From positions 1-35,295 of the forward strand of contig JAUWHR010000066.1 in assembly GCA_030605795.1 (NCBI GenBank): 35,295 nt of DNA, in the 5' to 3' direction. This DNA is from Anaerolineae bacterium. GTDB lineage: Bacteria > Chloroflexota > Anaerolineae > Anaerolineales > E44-bin32. Position 1 is the stretch's first letter, and the number at the start of each line of letters is the position of its first letter. Below the pieces are notes generated by a model. That model made no database searches, was not told the DNA's origin, and was given only the letters and a program-made list of their open reading frames with translations. A program made the translations under genes and the position numbers. Positions 24,497 to 32,836 of the stretch are shown here, piece after piece.

Positions 24497-26719
24497 CTAC
24501 CGTACTGTGATTCGGCCAGGGCCAGGTTGGGTGAACTGACCAATGTTCGCCACCAGGTCCACCCCTCGCTCTTCCAACGCTTCCAACAGCGCCTCCAGCC
24601 GCTCAGCAGGGACAGCTATGAGTAACCCGCCGGAGGTCTGAGCATCCGCCAAGAGAAGCTTCTGTGCCTGTGAGACGCCCTCACCCCAGATCATGTGTGG
24701 CTCAACATAAGCCAAGTTATCGCGGGTACCGCCCGGAATAACGTTGGCGCTAATAAAAGTCTCAGCTCCACTCATGATTGGCACCCGATCGGCATAGATT
24801 TCGGCATCCAACCCCGCGCCGGCGGTCATCTCCCTCAAGTGCCCTAACAAACCAAAACCGGTTACATCGGTGCAGGCCGATACGCCCACTTCTACCATCG
24901 CCTCAGCAGCCGCGCGGTTAAGGGTCGCCATCCACTTATTAACCTCTCGCTCCGTACCCTCATCCGCCAAGCCCCTTTTAACCGCCGTGACAATGATGCC
25001 TGTACCGATCGGTTTGGTGAGGACGATCTGATCACCGGGCTGGGCTGCGGCGTTGGTCACTACCTTATCGGGGTGCACGACTCCGGTCACCGCCATCCCA
25101 TACTTGGGCTCGGTGTCGTCCACTGTGTGGCCACCGATGATGCTCACCCCGGCTTCGGTGGCCTTGTCGAGCGCCCCCTGCAGAATACGCTCGAGCACCT
25201 TTAGGGGTAACCGGTTGATTGGAAAGCCAACGATATTTAACCCGAAGAGCGGCTTGGCGCCCATGGCGTAGATATCGCTTATCGAATTGGCGGCCGAGAT
25301 CGCGCCGAAATCATATGGATCATCGGCGATCGGGGTGAAAAAATCAACTGTTTCCACAATTGCCAGGTCATCGCTAATCTGATAGACCGCAGCATCATCC
25401 GATGTTGAGATATCGACTAATACCGCGGGGTCATTCGGCTTGGGAAAATTAGCCAACACCTGCTCCAGCGCCTGCGGCCGCAGCTTACAGGCACATCCCA
25501 TGCCGTGCGTGTAGCGGGTCAACTTGATCTCCTCGTCGTCGACCAGTACCGGAGTGATCGACGGACCAATCGGTTGCATTCTCCGCACAGCAGCTGCGAC
25601 CACCTCAACCGCCCGATCCACCTCCTCGGTGGTGGTCATTCTACCGACCGAGAAACGAATCGTCCCCATGGCGTACTCCAACGGGACGTCCATCGCCTCC
25701 AAGACTGGTGAAACATCGATGCTCTCGGCATGGCATGCAGCTCCCGCCGAGGCAGCCACTTGCTCACCAATCTCCGATAGCAGTGTGTTAGCTTCGATAG
25801 AGCGAAAGCTGACATTTAGCGTGTTGGGCAGGCGTTCGTCCGGGTGGCCATTCAATCTCAGCCGGTCAGGGGTGTCCAATTCGCGGTTCAATCCCTCCCA
25901 TAGTCGGTCGCGCATCGCGCGCATGTGCGCCATCACCTGCTCTAGATTCCGCCCGGCTACTTCAGCCGCCTTCCCCAGGCCGACGATTTCCAATACATTT
26001 TCGGTCCCAGCCCGGCGGTCAGCCTCGTGGTCAGCGCCATGCACGAACTTAGTCAGCCTGATGCCAGACCGAACGTAGAGCGCGCCGACCCCTTTGGGGG
26101 CATACAACTTATGCCCTGCCACCGAGAGCAGATCAACTCCGAGATCTTCCACGCTGACCGGGATCTTACCCAGCGACTGTGCCGCGTCGGTGAGCATCAG
26201 CGCACCGCGACGGTGAGCGATAGCCGCGATCTCAGAGATTCGTTGGATCGTGCCGACCTCGTTGTTGGAGTGCATAACAGCCACTAGAATGGTCTCCGGT
26301 GTAAGGGCCTGCTCGACATCCGCCGGGTCCACCATCCCATATTCGTCAACCGGCAATACAGTGAGGCGGTAACCCTGACGCTCCAGGTAGCGACAGGGCT
26401 CTATCACCGCCGGGTGTTCAACGGCCGAGGTGATGATGTGAGCTCCACGTTCGCGGTAGGCGATAGCTACGCCCTTAATGGCCATATTGTTGGCCTCAGT
26501 ACCGCCGCTAGTGAATACGATTTCGGTGGGTGAGCAGTCTAACAGCGCAGCCACTTGCCCCCGGGCGTTCTCCACCGCCAGCCTGGCTTGCACGCCATAG
26601 GGATGCGCGCTCGACGGATTGCCGAAGATGTCGTAGAGATAAGGCCTCATGGCTTCAGCCACACGGGGGTCGATCGGGGTAGTGGCGTTGTAGTCGAGGT
26701 AAATCGGTTCTGTTTTCAT
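24497..26719 (-). CDS. Cysteine desulfurase (NifS/IscS-like) fused to selenide, water dikinase (SelD)
   Basis: 740 residues. Part 1 (1 to about 380) is a PLP-dependent cysteine desulfurase: YLDYNATTPIDP start, PLP lysine K204 in AGHKLYAPKG and persulfide cysteine C329 in SAGAACHAE. Part 2 (about 390-740) is SelD: HGMGCACKLRP holds the catalytic cysteine C409 (Sec or Cys in the family), K412 is the conserved lysine, and glycine-rich segments such as ISDIYAMGAKPLFGLNIVGFP follow. NifS-type enzymes can mobilise selenium from selenocysteine or cysteine-derived pools; SelD then makes selenophosphate from selenide and ATP. Joining them would channel selenium directly. No selA, selB or tRNA-Sec is in the window, so whether the product serves selenocysteine, selenouridine or a Se-cofactor is open. 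The short 387-bp upstream gap has no gene. Confidence 0.95.
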   Translation of the reverse strand: MKTEPIYLDYNATTPIDPRVAEAMRPYLYDIFGNPSSAHPYGVQARLAVENARGQVAALLDCSPTEIVFTSGGTEANNMAIKGVAIAYRERGAHIITSAVEHPAVIEPCRYLERQGYRLTVLPVDEYGMVDPADVEQALTPETILVAVMHSNNEVGTIQRISEIAAIAHRRGALMLTDAAQSLGKIPVSVEDLGVDLLSVAGHKLYAPKGVGALYVRSGIRLTKFVHGADHEADRRAGTENVLEIVGLGKAAEVAGRNLEQVMAHMRAMRDRLWEGLNRELDTPDRLRLNGHPDERLPNTLNVSFRSIEANTLLSEIGEQVAASAGAACHAESIDVSPVLEAMDVPLEYAMGTIRFSVGRMTTTEEVDRAVEVVAAAVRRMQPIGPSITPVLVDDEEIKLTRYTHGMGCACKLRPQALEQVLANFPKPNDPAVLVDISTSDDAAVYQISDDLAIVETVDFFTPIADDPYDFGAISAANSISDIYAMGAKPLFGLNIVGFPINRLPLKVLERILQGALDKATEAGVSIIGGHTVDDTEPKYGMAVTGVVHPDKVVTNAAAQPGDQIVLTKPIGTGIIVTAVKRGLADEGTEREVNKWMATLNRAAAEAMVEVGVSACTDVTGFGLLGHLREMTAGAGLDAEIYADRVPIMSGAETFISANVIPGGTRDNLAYVEPHMIWGEGVSQAQKLLLADAQTSGGLLIAVPAERLEALLEALEERGVDLVANIGQFTQPGPGRITVR

Positions 26720-27106
26720 ACCATTGCGCCTCTGCCAAGCATTTGACTTACAGCTATACCGAGCGGATCTAATCTTATCCTAATCCAATAATTCCCCTAT
26801 GGCGGGTAGGATTGTACCCCCTTACACCCCTCAGGGGAGAGGGTCCACCATCCAGTCAAATCATCACCATCACTCTCGATCGGGAAACCCTAGCTACATC
26901 TTCCCCATTGGGCTGCCCTTCCGCATCAAGCCCCACCCCGAAATATCTAGCGAAGCTGGGAACCTCTTGGGTGAGAGTATTTCAGGACCGGTCAGACGCA
27001 CAATGCGGACTGCGTTAAAAATGACAGGTGCGCTCCCGATCCCCGCGACTTTCCCCTGCGTGCCTGCAGTCGAAGAATTAAATACACCATGACATCCAGG
27101 AGATCG
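26720..27106. other. Intergenic region; no gene supported
   Basis: The stretch between sbcC and the NifS-SelD gene has only short frames with no family features, RNA gene or clear promoter. A CCCCTCAGGGG palindrome near 26828 and the nearby AGAGGGT make a small local hairpin. The ribosome site for the fusion gene is probably AGAGG, about 10 bases before its ATG. Confidence 0.4.
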
Positions 27107-29200
27107 CTAAGTGAAATGGAATTGTGAGCCCTGTGGTGTCTTGGTGACCTCGATACGGGCGGGGAATTCCTCTTTAAGCTCATCGATGTGAGTGATGACC
27201 AGGATGCGGTCGAAGTCGTCTTGAATGGCGTTGATGGCCGCTATTAGATGGTCGCGACCACGGGCATCCTGGGTGCCAAAGCCCTCGTCGATGAATAGAC
27301 TGCGTAATTGGGCTCCCGCGCGCCGAGCCAGCAAACGTGATAGCGCGATGCGGATGGCGAAATTGATGCGGAAAGCCTCGCCACCACTATATAGCTCGTA
27401 AGGCCTGCTGCCGAGTTCGTCGGATATGATTATGTCCAACACTTCACGAAGTTCACCGGTTTTGATCTCGCGTTGGGTCTCGATCCGCACATGCATCCGA
27501 CCGTCGGTCATCCGCCCTAGCAACTCATTGGCCGAGCGCTCCAGCTCCGGCACAGCGGTTTCAATGATCATCGCCGGCACGCCGCGTTTGCTAAAGGCCT
27601 CCCGCAAGTCCTCGTATAACCCTAGGTCGACGGCCATCCGTTCGCGCTCCGCCAGCCTCTCGGCTCGTTGTTTTTCGAAGGATTCGAGCGCAGCCAGCTT
27701 CTGGCGCGCTCCACCAACACGTTCATCGGCCATACGCTTCTCCAGGCGCAATTTATCCACATCTGCCTGAGACAGTGAGGCTGCCCGTAGGCGACGTTCG
27801 GATTCCTCGACCTGACTCTCCAGCGCCTGGCGCCGCTTTCGATCCTGCCTAAGATCCTTCAACCAACGGGTGAGCTTTTGCTCCGACTCTGCCACCCGCT
27901 GGGCGGCCTCATCAGCATGACTCAACGCCGTCTCCAGTTCTCCAGCCCGCTTCTCCAACTCTGGACGCTCGGCCAATTGCCCTTTAAGTCCCGACCTTTC
28001 GCGGTCGTTTTCAGCGATCCCAGCCTGAAGCTCAACAATACGATCTCGGTTAGCCCGGTACTGTACCCGCCGCTTCTCGATCTCCATCTCCAATTCAGCT
28101 ACTAATTCAGCCCGGTGTTCTTCAGTCAACTGCTGACCACAGGTTGGGCAAACCGGTTCGGTGGCCGCCTTCAACACCGCCAACCGCGCTTTGACGGGTT
28201 CAGTCTCGGGACCCAATGCCTGGTTGACTCCATCCAAGCGGGCAGCCTCTTCAGCCCGGGTAGCACGTATGTGGGTGATCTCCTCGAGCCGGGTCTGGAT
28301 TGGCTGGAGCTTGGTCAGCGCTGTACGCACTTCCTCCAACGCTGCATTCAGAGCCGCTTTGTCTGCTCGGGCCTGGGCCGTAGCCCGTTCTCGCTTCACA
28401 TCAGCCACCTCGCGCTCAATGTTGGTGATGCGACGGGTTAAATCATCGATCTGGCGCTGAAGTGCTACCATTTCATGGCGGGTCTGCTCCAGGTCAGCCC
28501 ACTGCTTTTCAGCCTGCTCTAGCCGCTCGGCCGCCTTACTCGCCTCCACTTCAACCGCCGCCATCTCACTTTCGTACGCCTCCCGCTGCTTTAACTCACG
28601 CTCGATCTCCTCCAGCCGACCGTCGAGGCGATGGATGCCCGCTTTGGTCTCTCCAATGCGTTCCTTAGCCCAGCGCTCATAGACCTCCCAGCGAGAGAGA
28701 CCAAGGATGTTGGCCAGCACCTGTTTACGCTGGTTAGGCGTCTTGGTGGTGAACTCATCGGCCCGACCCTGTACTAAGAAGGCGGAATTGACAAAAGTCT
28801 CATAGTCCAATCGCAATAAGTCAATAATCTTTTTCTGTGTGGCTCGAATAGTCTTCTCCGAGATCCCTCGCCAGGACTCGGTCTCTGGATCCCAGGCCTG
28901 TAACTCAAGCAACGAGGCGCCGCGCTTACCAGCTTTACGCTGGCGGTTCACCCGGAAGCGAACGCTACCAAGGTCGAAGGTCAGAGCGACGCGCATCTCC
29001 GCCTGACCCTGGTGGATGAGCTCATCTGGAGAGTTGGTGCGCGCCTTCCCCCACACAGCCCAGGTGATGGCATCCAGCAACGACGACTTTCCAGCCCCGT
29101 TAGGTCCAGCCAAACAGGCGATGTGGATACCCTCGAAGCTTAGTGGCCCAGGGTCACGGTAGGCTAGGAAGTTAAGTATTTCAAGTTCAATCGGGATCAT
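27107..29200 (-). CDS. sbcC: SbcC/Rad50-type DNA repair ATPase
   Basis: 697 residues, shorter than the roughly 1050 of E. coli SbcC because the coiled coils are short. The head begins with the Walker A motif AGPNGAGKSS (31-40). Coiled-coil arms occupy about 180-340 and 365-530, with the zinc hook CPTC (C351, C354) between them. The C-terminal half-head has signature ELYSGGEAFRINFAIRIALS and Walker B SLFIDEGFGTQD. Together with SbcD it forms a nuclease-ATPase that processes DNA ends and hairpins. It starts 24 bases after the sbcD stop, so the pair is an operon. Confidence 0.94.
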   Translation of the reverse strand: MIPIELEILNFLAYRDPGPLSFEGIHIACLAGPNGAGKSSLLDAITWAVWGKARTNSPDELIHQGQAEMRVALTFDLGSVRFRVNRQRKAGKRGASLLELQAWDPETESWRGISEKTIRATQKKIIDLLRLDYETFVNSAFLVQGRADEFTTKTPNQRKQVLANILGLSRWEVYERWAKERIGETKAGIHRLDGRLEEIERELKQREAYESEMAAVEVEASKAAERLEQAEKQWADLEQTRHEMVALQRQIDDLTRRITNIEREVADVKRERATAQARADKAALNAALEEVRTALTKLQPIQTRLEEITHIRATRAEEAARLDGVNQALGPETEPVKARLAVLKAATEPVCPTCGQQLTEEHRAELVAELEMEIEKRRVQYRANRDRIVELQAGIAENDRERSGLKGQLAERPELEKRAGELETALSHADEAAQRVAESEQKLTRWLKDLRQDRKRRQALESQVEESERRLRAASLSQADVDKLRLEKRMADERVGGARQKLAALESFEKQRAERLAERERMAVDLGLYEDLREAFSKRGVPAMIIETAVPELERSANELLGRMTDGRMHVRIETQREIKTGELREVLDIIISDELGSRPYELYSGGEAFRINFAIRIALSRLLARRAGAQLRSLFIDEGFGTQDARGRDHLIAAINAIQDDFDRILVITHIDELKEEFPARIEVTKTPQGSQFHFT

Positions 29201-29224
29201 GTGATACAGTGAAGCTTGCCAACA

Positions 29225-30460
29225 TCATCGACTTGGGCCAGTCTCCTCACGTAGCAAACCCTCGGCTTTGGTGAGGAGCGCCGACAAGCGATCCTCTTCC
29301 ACATCACGGGATTGAAAATAACGCTCAACCAACTCTAGGGGGGAGAGCGTCTCCGGTGCTAGACCGCCCAACCTTGACCTGGCCTCTGATTCCACCTCCC
29401 GGATGATCGAGAAGTGGGCAGCCTGGTCAAGCACTGCCTCAACCTCGCGCTCGCGCAGCGCCGCTTCCTGCTCAGCCCGCAGTTTAACCTGGACCCGCAC
29501 CACAGCATCCGCCAAAGGTAGCCCCTCCAATTTCGCCAAGACGGCAGCAGTGGGATCCTGCGTCTCACGCACATCCACCCTCACGGTGAGAAATGAGCGC
29601 GATGCCACCGGCACGAAGGACCACCGGGTCTCAGTCCGCGCTAGTTCAACCCAGCAGAACCCTTTCTCCTCAACCTCTTCGCCGAAGTCGATTCGTTCCA
29701 ACGAGCCGCTGTAGACGACAGGCGGATATCCATCTTGGTTGAGGCTCTGGTGTTTATGGATGTGTCCTAGTGCGATGTAATCCCAGCGCGGGTCAGCTAA
29801 GACCGATGTGAATATTGCCACATCGCGCCCTAACATCACCGAGCGTTCAGAGCCAAATTCCGCTTCAGCGACTGAGAAATGGCCGGCTAACACCCGGGGC
29901 ATCTCATAACCATCTGCTTCTTTAGCGAAATTTCGCACTATAACCGATACCGTCTCGCGCAAGGCAATCTCAAGTTCCTCAATCGACTTACCCTGATGTT
30001 CCTCCCGACTCATTAGACGGTTGCGCATCGGATAGGGCATCCAGGCCAGAAAGACTGGACCACGTCGCGTTTCGATTACTCGCCCTTCGGGCTTGTAGCC
30101 CACGATCACTCCAGGCACATCCAATGCTCGGAAGATATCAAGACTGTTAGCCTTGGCAACCATGCCGGGCATATCGTGGTTGCCAACAAGCAGGAGGATG
30201 GGTATTGAGTCGGCTAGTCGCTTGATCCGTCGGGCAAACTCTCGCTGCTGGGTAGGTTTAGGATCGCGGTTCTTGAAAGCATCACCGGCGAAGATCACTA
30301 GGTCCGCCTCGTGCTCAAGCGCGTACTCGATCACCTCATCCAGGCGGTCTAGGAAATCACGCACCCGGCTTGAGGTGCCTGTAGTCGGGTCAAGCCGACC
30401 GTAGTTCTCCATGCCGACGTGCAAGTCGGCAAAGTGTAAGAGGCGAATCGGTTCAGACAT
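29225..30460 (-). CDS. sbcD: SbcD/Mre11-type nuclease
   Basis: 411 residues from ATG 30460; the frame opens further upstream to 30553 but with unconserved sequence. Metallophosphoesterase motifs are all present: HFADLHVG (D12, H14), FAGDAFKNRDP, LLVGNHDMP, the GHF histidine and GHIHKHQ. The C-terminal part (about 260-411) is the capping domain plus the helical segment that binds SbcC. It is a Mn-dependent 3'-5' exonuclease and endonuclease acting with SbcC. No clear ribosome site is seen before the ATG, and a strong palindrome lies 11 bases upstream. Confidence 0.94.
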   Translation of the reverse strand: MSEPIRLLHFADLHVGMENYGRLDPTTGTSSRVRDFLDRLDEVIEYALEHEADLVIFAGDAFKNRDPKPTQQREFARRIKRLADSIPILLLVGNHDMPGMVAKANSLDIFRALDVPGVIVGYKPEGRVIETRRGPVFLAWMPYPMRNRLMSREEHQGKSIEELEIALRETVSVIVRNFAKEADGYEMPRVLAGHFSVAEAEFGSERSVMLGRDVAIFTSVLADPRWDYIALGHIHKHQSLNQDGYPPVVYSGSLERIDFGEEVEEKGFCWVELARTETRWSFVPVASRSFLTVRVDVRETQDPTAAVLAKLEGLPLADAVVRVQVKLRAEQEAALREREVEAVLDQAAHFSIIREVESEARSRLGGLAPETLSPLELVERYFQSRDVEEDRLSALLTKAEGLLREETGPSR

Positions 30461-30470
30461 CGGTTCACGC

Positions 30471-30501
30471 GACTTCGGAAGTCCTGCCGACTTCCGAAGT
30501 C
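30471..30501. repeat. Palindromic repeat upstream of sbcD
   Basis: GACTTCGGAAGTC (30471-30483) and GACTTCCGAAGTC (30489-30501) are exact reverse complements with a CTGCC spacer. Each arm is itself nearly palindromic. It sits immediately before the sbcD start codon and is probably a dispersed intergenic repeat or a 5' mRNA structure. Confidence 0.7.
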
Positions 30502-30568
30502 CAATTAAGCACGACACACAGAAAATCCTGCCAAACCTGATGCCAATAACCAAAATACTGCGTTATGT

Positions 30569-31168
30569 TCACCTTGCTTCCTTATGACGGTTTACCCAGC
30601 GTTCCAACCCTTCGGGCGGTCGATAAGCTTGCATGAGGTCGAGTAGAACATCAGGGTCGGAGTCACTTAGCAGCAGGGCGCGGTGTTCATCATAGATGAA
30701 CCCTTCTGCGCGGGCGTGTTCAATCAGATTATGTAGGGGGTCGAAGTACCCCATTGTGTCGAGCACACCAACCGGTTTGCTGTGCAGGCCAACTTGAGCC
30801 CAGGTGAGTATCTCAAATAGCTCCTCAAGAGTGCCAAAGCCCCCGGGGAGCGCCACGAAGGCATCTGAAATATCCACCATCATGGCTTTGCGTTCATGCA
30901 TAGATCCAACCACACACAACTCGGTCAGGTTGTGGTGGACAAGCTGGGGAGTATTAAAGCCTTCTGGTATGACGCCGATTACTTGGGCACCCCCCGCTAG
31001 AACAGTATCTGCCACCGCGCCCATCAACCCCGTCCCCCCACCACCGAACACCAGGGTTAGCTTCCGCTTTGCCAAGGCACGCCCCATCTGGCGTGCTGCT
31101 TCCAAATAGGGTTCGCCGACTTTATCACTCGACCCGCAATATACACACACCTTATTGATAGAATTCAA
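30569..31168 (-). CDS. LOG-family protein (nucleotide 5'-monophosphate phosphoribohydrolase-like)
   Basis: 199 residues. The start is TTG 31168; no ATG or GTG is available in a suitable place. AAGGA lies about 9 bases upstream. The family signature PGGFGTLEE is present, as are the paired GSMHERK and GGGGTGLMGAVADTVLAGG motifs of the Rossmann-like LOG fold. LOG proteins release bases from nucleoside monophosphates, classically activating cytokinins in plants; bacterial members have similar phosphoribohydrolase activity. The next gene downstream, sbcD, has its start 108 bases away. Confidence 0.9.
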   Translation of the reverse strand: MNSINKVCVYCGSSDKVGEPYLEAARQMGRALAKRKLTLVFGGGGTGLMGAVADTVLAGGAQVIGVIPEGFNTPQLVHHNLTELCVVGSMHERKAMMVDISDAFVALPGGFGTLEELFEILTWAQVGLHSKPVGVLDTMGYFDPLHNLIEHARAEGFIYDEHRALLLSDSDPDVLLDLMQAYRPPEGLERWVNRHKEAR

Positions 31169-31497
31169 CGTCGGTTATCCTTTTCGATCTCAGCTTGAAG
31201 TCTGCTTCTTGCATAAATCCGCCTGCACATCGGGTCCGCCGAAGGTCCTGGCGCTCTTCCAGGGCTGAAAGTCCATGGCCGCCGTTCGCACCGGATGGTC
31301 TTACCGGTGTTCGTCCCGCGAGCGTCACGTAGCACCGTTCGTCCGGTCGTCCATCCAGCTTGACTGGACTGGACCGTTCGTCCCGCGAGCATAGCGAGAC
31401 GGGATCCTAGTTCTCTATTAGAGTTCCATTGAGTCGTCAGATGCCAGGTCTTCTTTTATCATTTTCGATGGTTATGGTCCCAATGATAAAATCACCA
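31169..31497. other. Intergenic region with a 15-bp direct repeat; no gene supported
   Basis: GTTCGTCCCGCGAGC occurs exactly at 31309-31323 and 31376-31390, a 67-base period. Fragments such as CGTTCGTCC and CACCGTTCGTCC recur between them. One Arg-rich minus frame (31165-31392) spans the repeats and would overlap the LOG start, but it resembles no family. The part right of 31400 is AT-rich, like the neighbouring acetyltransferase gene. Confidence 0.5.
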
Positions 31498-32049
31498 TTA
31501 ATCAAACGTTTTCCACTCCTCTTTAAGCATGCCGTATACTTCCAAGTCCTCTTGCTTTCCCCACTTCTTTATATGCTTCCTCAGGCTACCCTCATGGATC
31601 ATTCCGGTATTTTGCATAACTCTTCCAGAGGCAGGGTTTCGCCTGAAATGCGAAGCGTGGATACGTACCAACCCCAACACATCAAAACCGTACTGAATTA
31701 AAGCACGCGCAGCCTCGGTACAATATCCTTTATTCCAATATGGCTTTCCGATCCAGTAGCCAAGCTCAGCTCTATCGTTGTCCCTACTGATCTCTAAACC
31801 TATTGCTCCAATGAGTGTACCGTTGCCATTAAGCACAATCGCCAATACTAACGACTCACCCTTCTCATATCGATCTTGATGTGTGCCAATCCATTCCTCT
31901 GCCATTCCATCTTCGTATGGGTGAGGGATATTCAAAGTAGTTGAGGCGATATCCTTCTCTCCAGCTAGTTTCTGAACCATGGAAGCATCTTCCAAGTTGA
32001 AAGGTCTCAAGAGTAAACGATCTGTTTGAATGGTTGGACGTTCATTCAT
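31498..32049 (-). CDS. GNAT-family N-acetyltransferase (RimJ/RimL-like)
   Basis: 183 residues. The RimJ/RimL opening TDRLLLRPFNLEDA is followed by the acetyl-CoA-binding region AELGYWIGKPYWNKGYCTEAARALIQYGF and the usual LGLVRIHASHFRRNPASGRVMQNTGM. Such enzymes acetylate protein N termini or small amines; the substrate cannot be read. Base composition is visibly more AT-rich than the flanking genes, a sign of recent acquisition. No strong ribosome site is seen before ATG 32049. The HIT gene upstream ends 22 bases away on the same strand. Confidence 0.92.
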   Translation of the reverse strand: MNERPTIQTDRLLLRPFNLEDASMVQKLAGEKDIASTTLNIPHPYEDGMAEEWIGTHQDRYEKGESLVLAIVLNGNGTLIGAIGLEISRDNDRAELGYWIGKPYWNKGYCTEAARALIQYGFDVLGLVRIHASHFRRNPASGRVMQNTGMIHEGSLRKHIKKWGKQEDLEVYGMLKEEWKTFD

Positions 32050-32071
32050 GGCTCATTATCTGACAGGCATC

Positions 32072-32539
32072 TTACTCTTCCTGCTCGGAAGATTCTCCTC
32101 GGTTCCCCCTCAAAGCCGCCTCCACCTTTGCAGCTACAGTGTCTAAATCCTCGCGCGAAGCTCCGCTGCCATACCCTGGAGGAAACCGTAAGCCGAAACC
32201 ATCACCTATAAAACGAGGAATGACATGCAGGTGACTATGAAACACCGTCTGACCAGCTGCCGGTCCGTCTGCAAGGAAAAGGTTGATCCCTTCGCAACGC
32301 AGTCCTGAGCGCCGTAGCGCCTGGGCTAACTGGCAGCCGACGACGAACATTCGACCGGCGATCGTCTCATCCAGCCCAGCAAGATTAGCTGTATGCTCGT
32401 TGGGTACCACCAACAAATGGCCGGGAGTCAACGGTCGCCTGTCCATGAAAGCCGTCACCAGGTCGTCTTGATAGACCTTGCTGGCCTCCGCTTGGCCAGC
32501 AATGATCCGACAGAAGATGCAGGATGGATCATTCGTCAT
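32072..32539 (-). CDS. HIT-family (histidine triad) nucleotide-binding protein
   Basis: 155 residues from ATG 32539. The frame extends to 32584, but the family begins at DPSCIFCRIIAGQ. The triad HSHLHVIPR is intact, and CxxC (CIFC) at the start is typical of HIT hydrolases. These enzymes cleave nucleoside phosphoramidates or related nucleotides. A 7-bp hairpin (CTTGGAT/ATCCAAG, 32573-32592) lies in the 5' region. Confidence 0.92.
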   Translation of the reverse strand: MTNDPSCIFCRIIAGQAEASKVYQDDLVTAFMDRRPLTPGHLLVVPNEHTANLAGLDETIAGRMFVVGCQLAQALRRSGLRCEGINLFLADGPAAGQTVFHSHLHVIPRFIGDGFGLRFPPGYGSGASREDLDTVAAKVEAALRGNRGESSEQEE

Positions 32540-32726
32540 CACTCGCCCCATGCACTTACTCATCAACACAAACTTGGATGGCAAAATCCAAGATGATTGA
32601 CCTATGCTATGGTAGAGATGGATTCTACCACCAGCGTCGTTGATGACCTAACGCATTAAGCCGTGCGGCATTAAGACATATATATTTTTACTAAGAAAAA
32701 AGCTCAACCGAGGAGTAAATCCACCC

Positions 32727-32759
32727 AGGTGACCGGCACTTATAAAGTGCCGGTCACCT
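32727..32759. repeat. Perfect 15-bp palindrome in the divergent gap
   Basis: AGGTGACCGGCACTT (32727-32741) and AAGTGCCGGTCACCT (32745-32759) are exact complements with a 3-base ATA loop. It lies in the leader of the plus-strand P-loop gene, downstream of a possible weak promoter (TTAAGC 32656-32661, TATATA 32679-32684, 17-base spacer). It may be a dispersed REP-like repeat or an RNA element. Confidence 0.65.
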
Positions 32760-32836
32760 ATACTACCTGCTTGACTACAGGCGCACCTCAGGTGAGAATC
32801 AACACTATCGGTCATCCACCCAAGTGAGAAGGACAC

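Noticed and set aside
25524-26078. 184-codon Ser/Thr/Arg-rich plus-strand frame opposite NifS-SelD
   Set aside because: Antisense shadow with typical low-complexity composition.
26799-27092. 97-codon plus-strand frame between sbcC and NifS-SelD
   Set aside because: No ribosome site, no recognisable domain, rich in His/Pro/Ser from repeat-like DNA.
31165-31392. 75-codon Arg-rich minus-strand frame overlapping the LOG start
   Set aside because: Spans a direct-repeat tract and matches no family; a leader or repeat is more likely.
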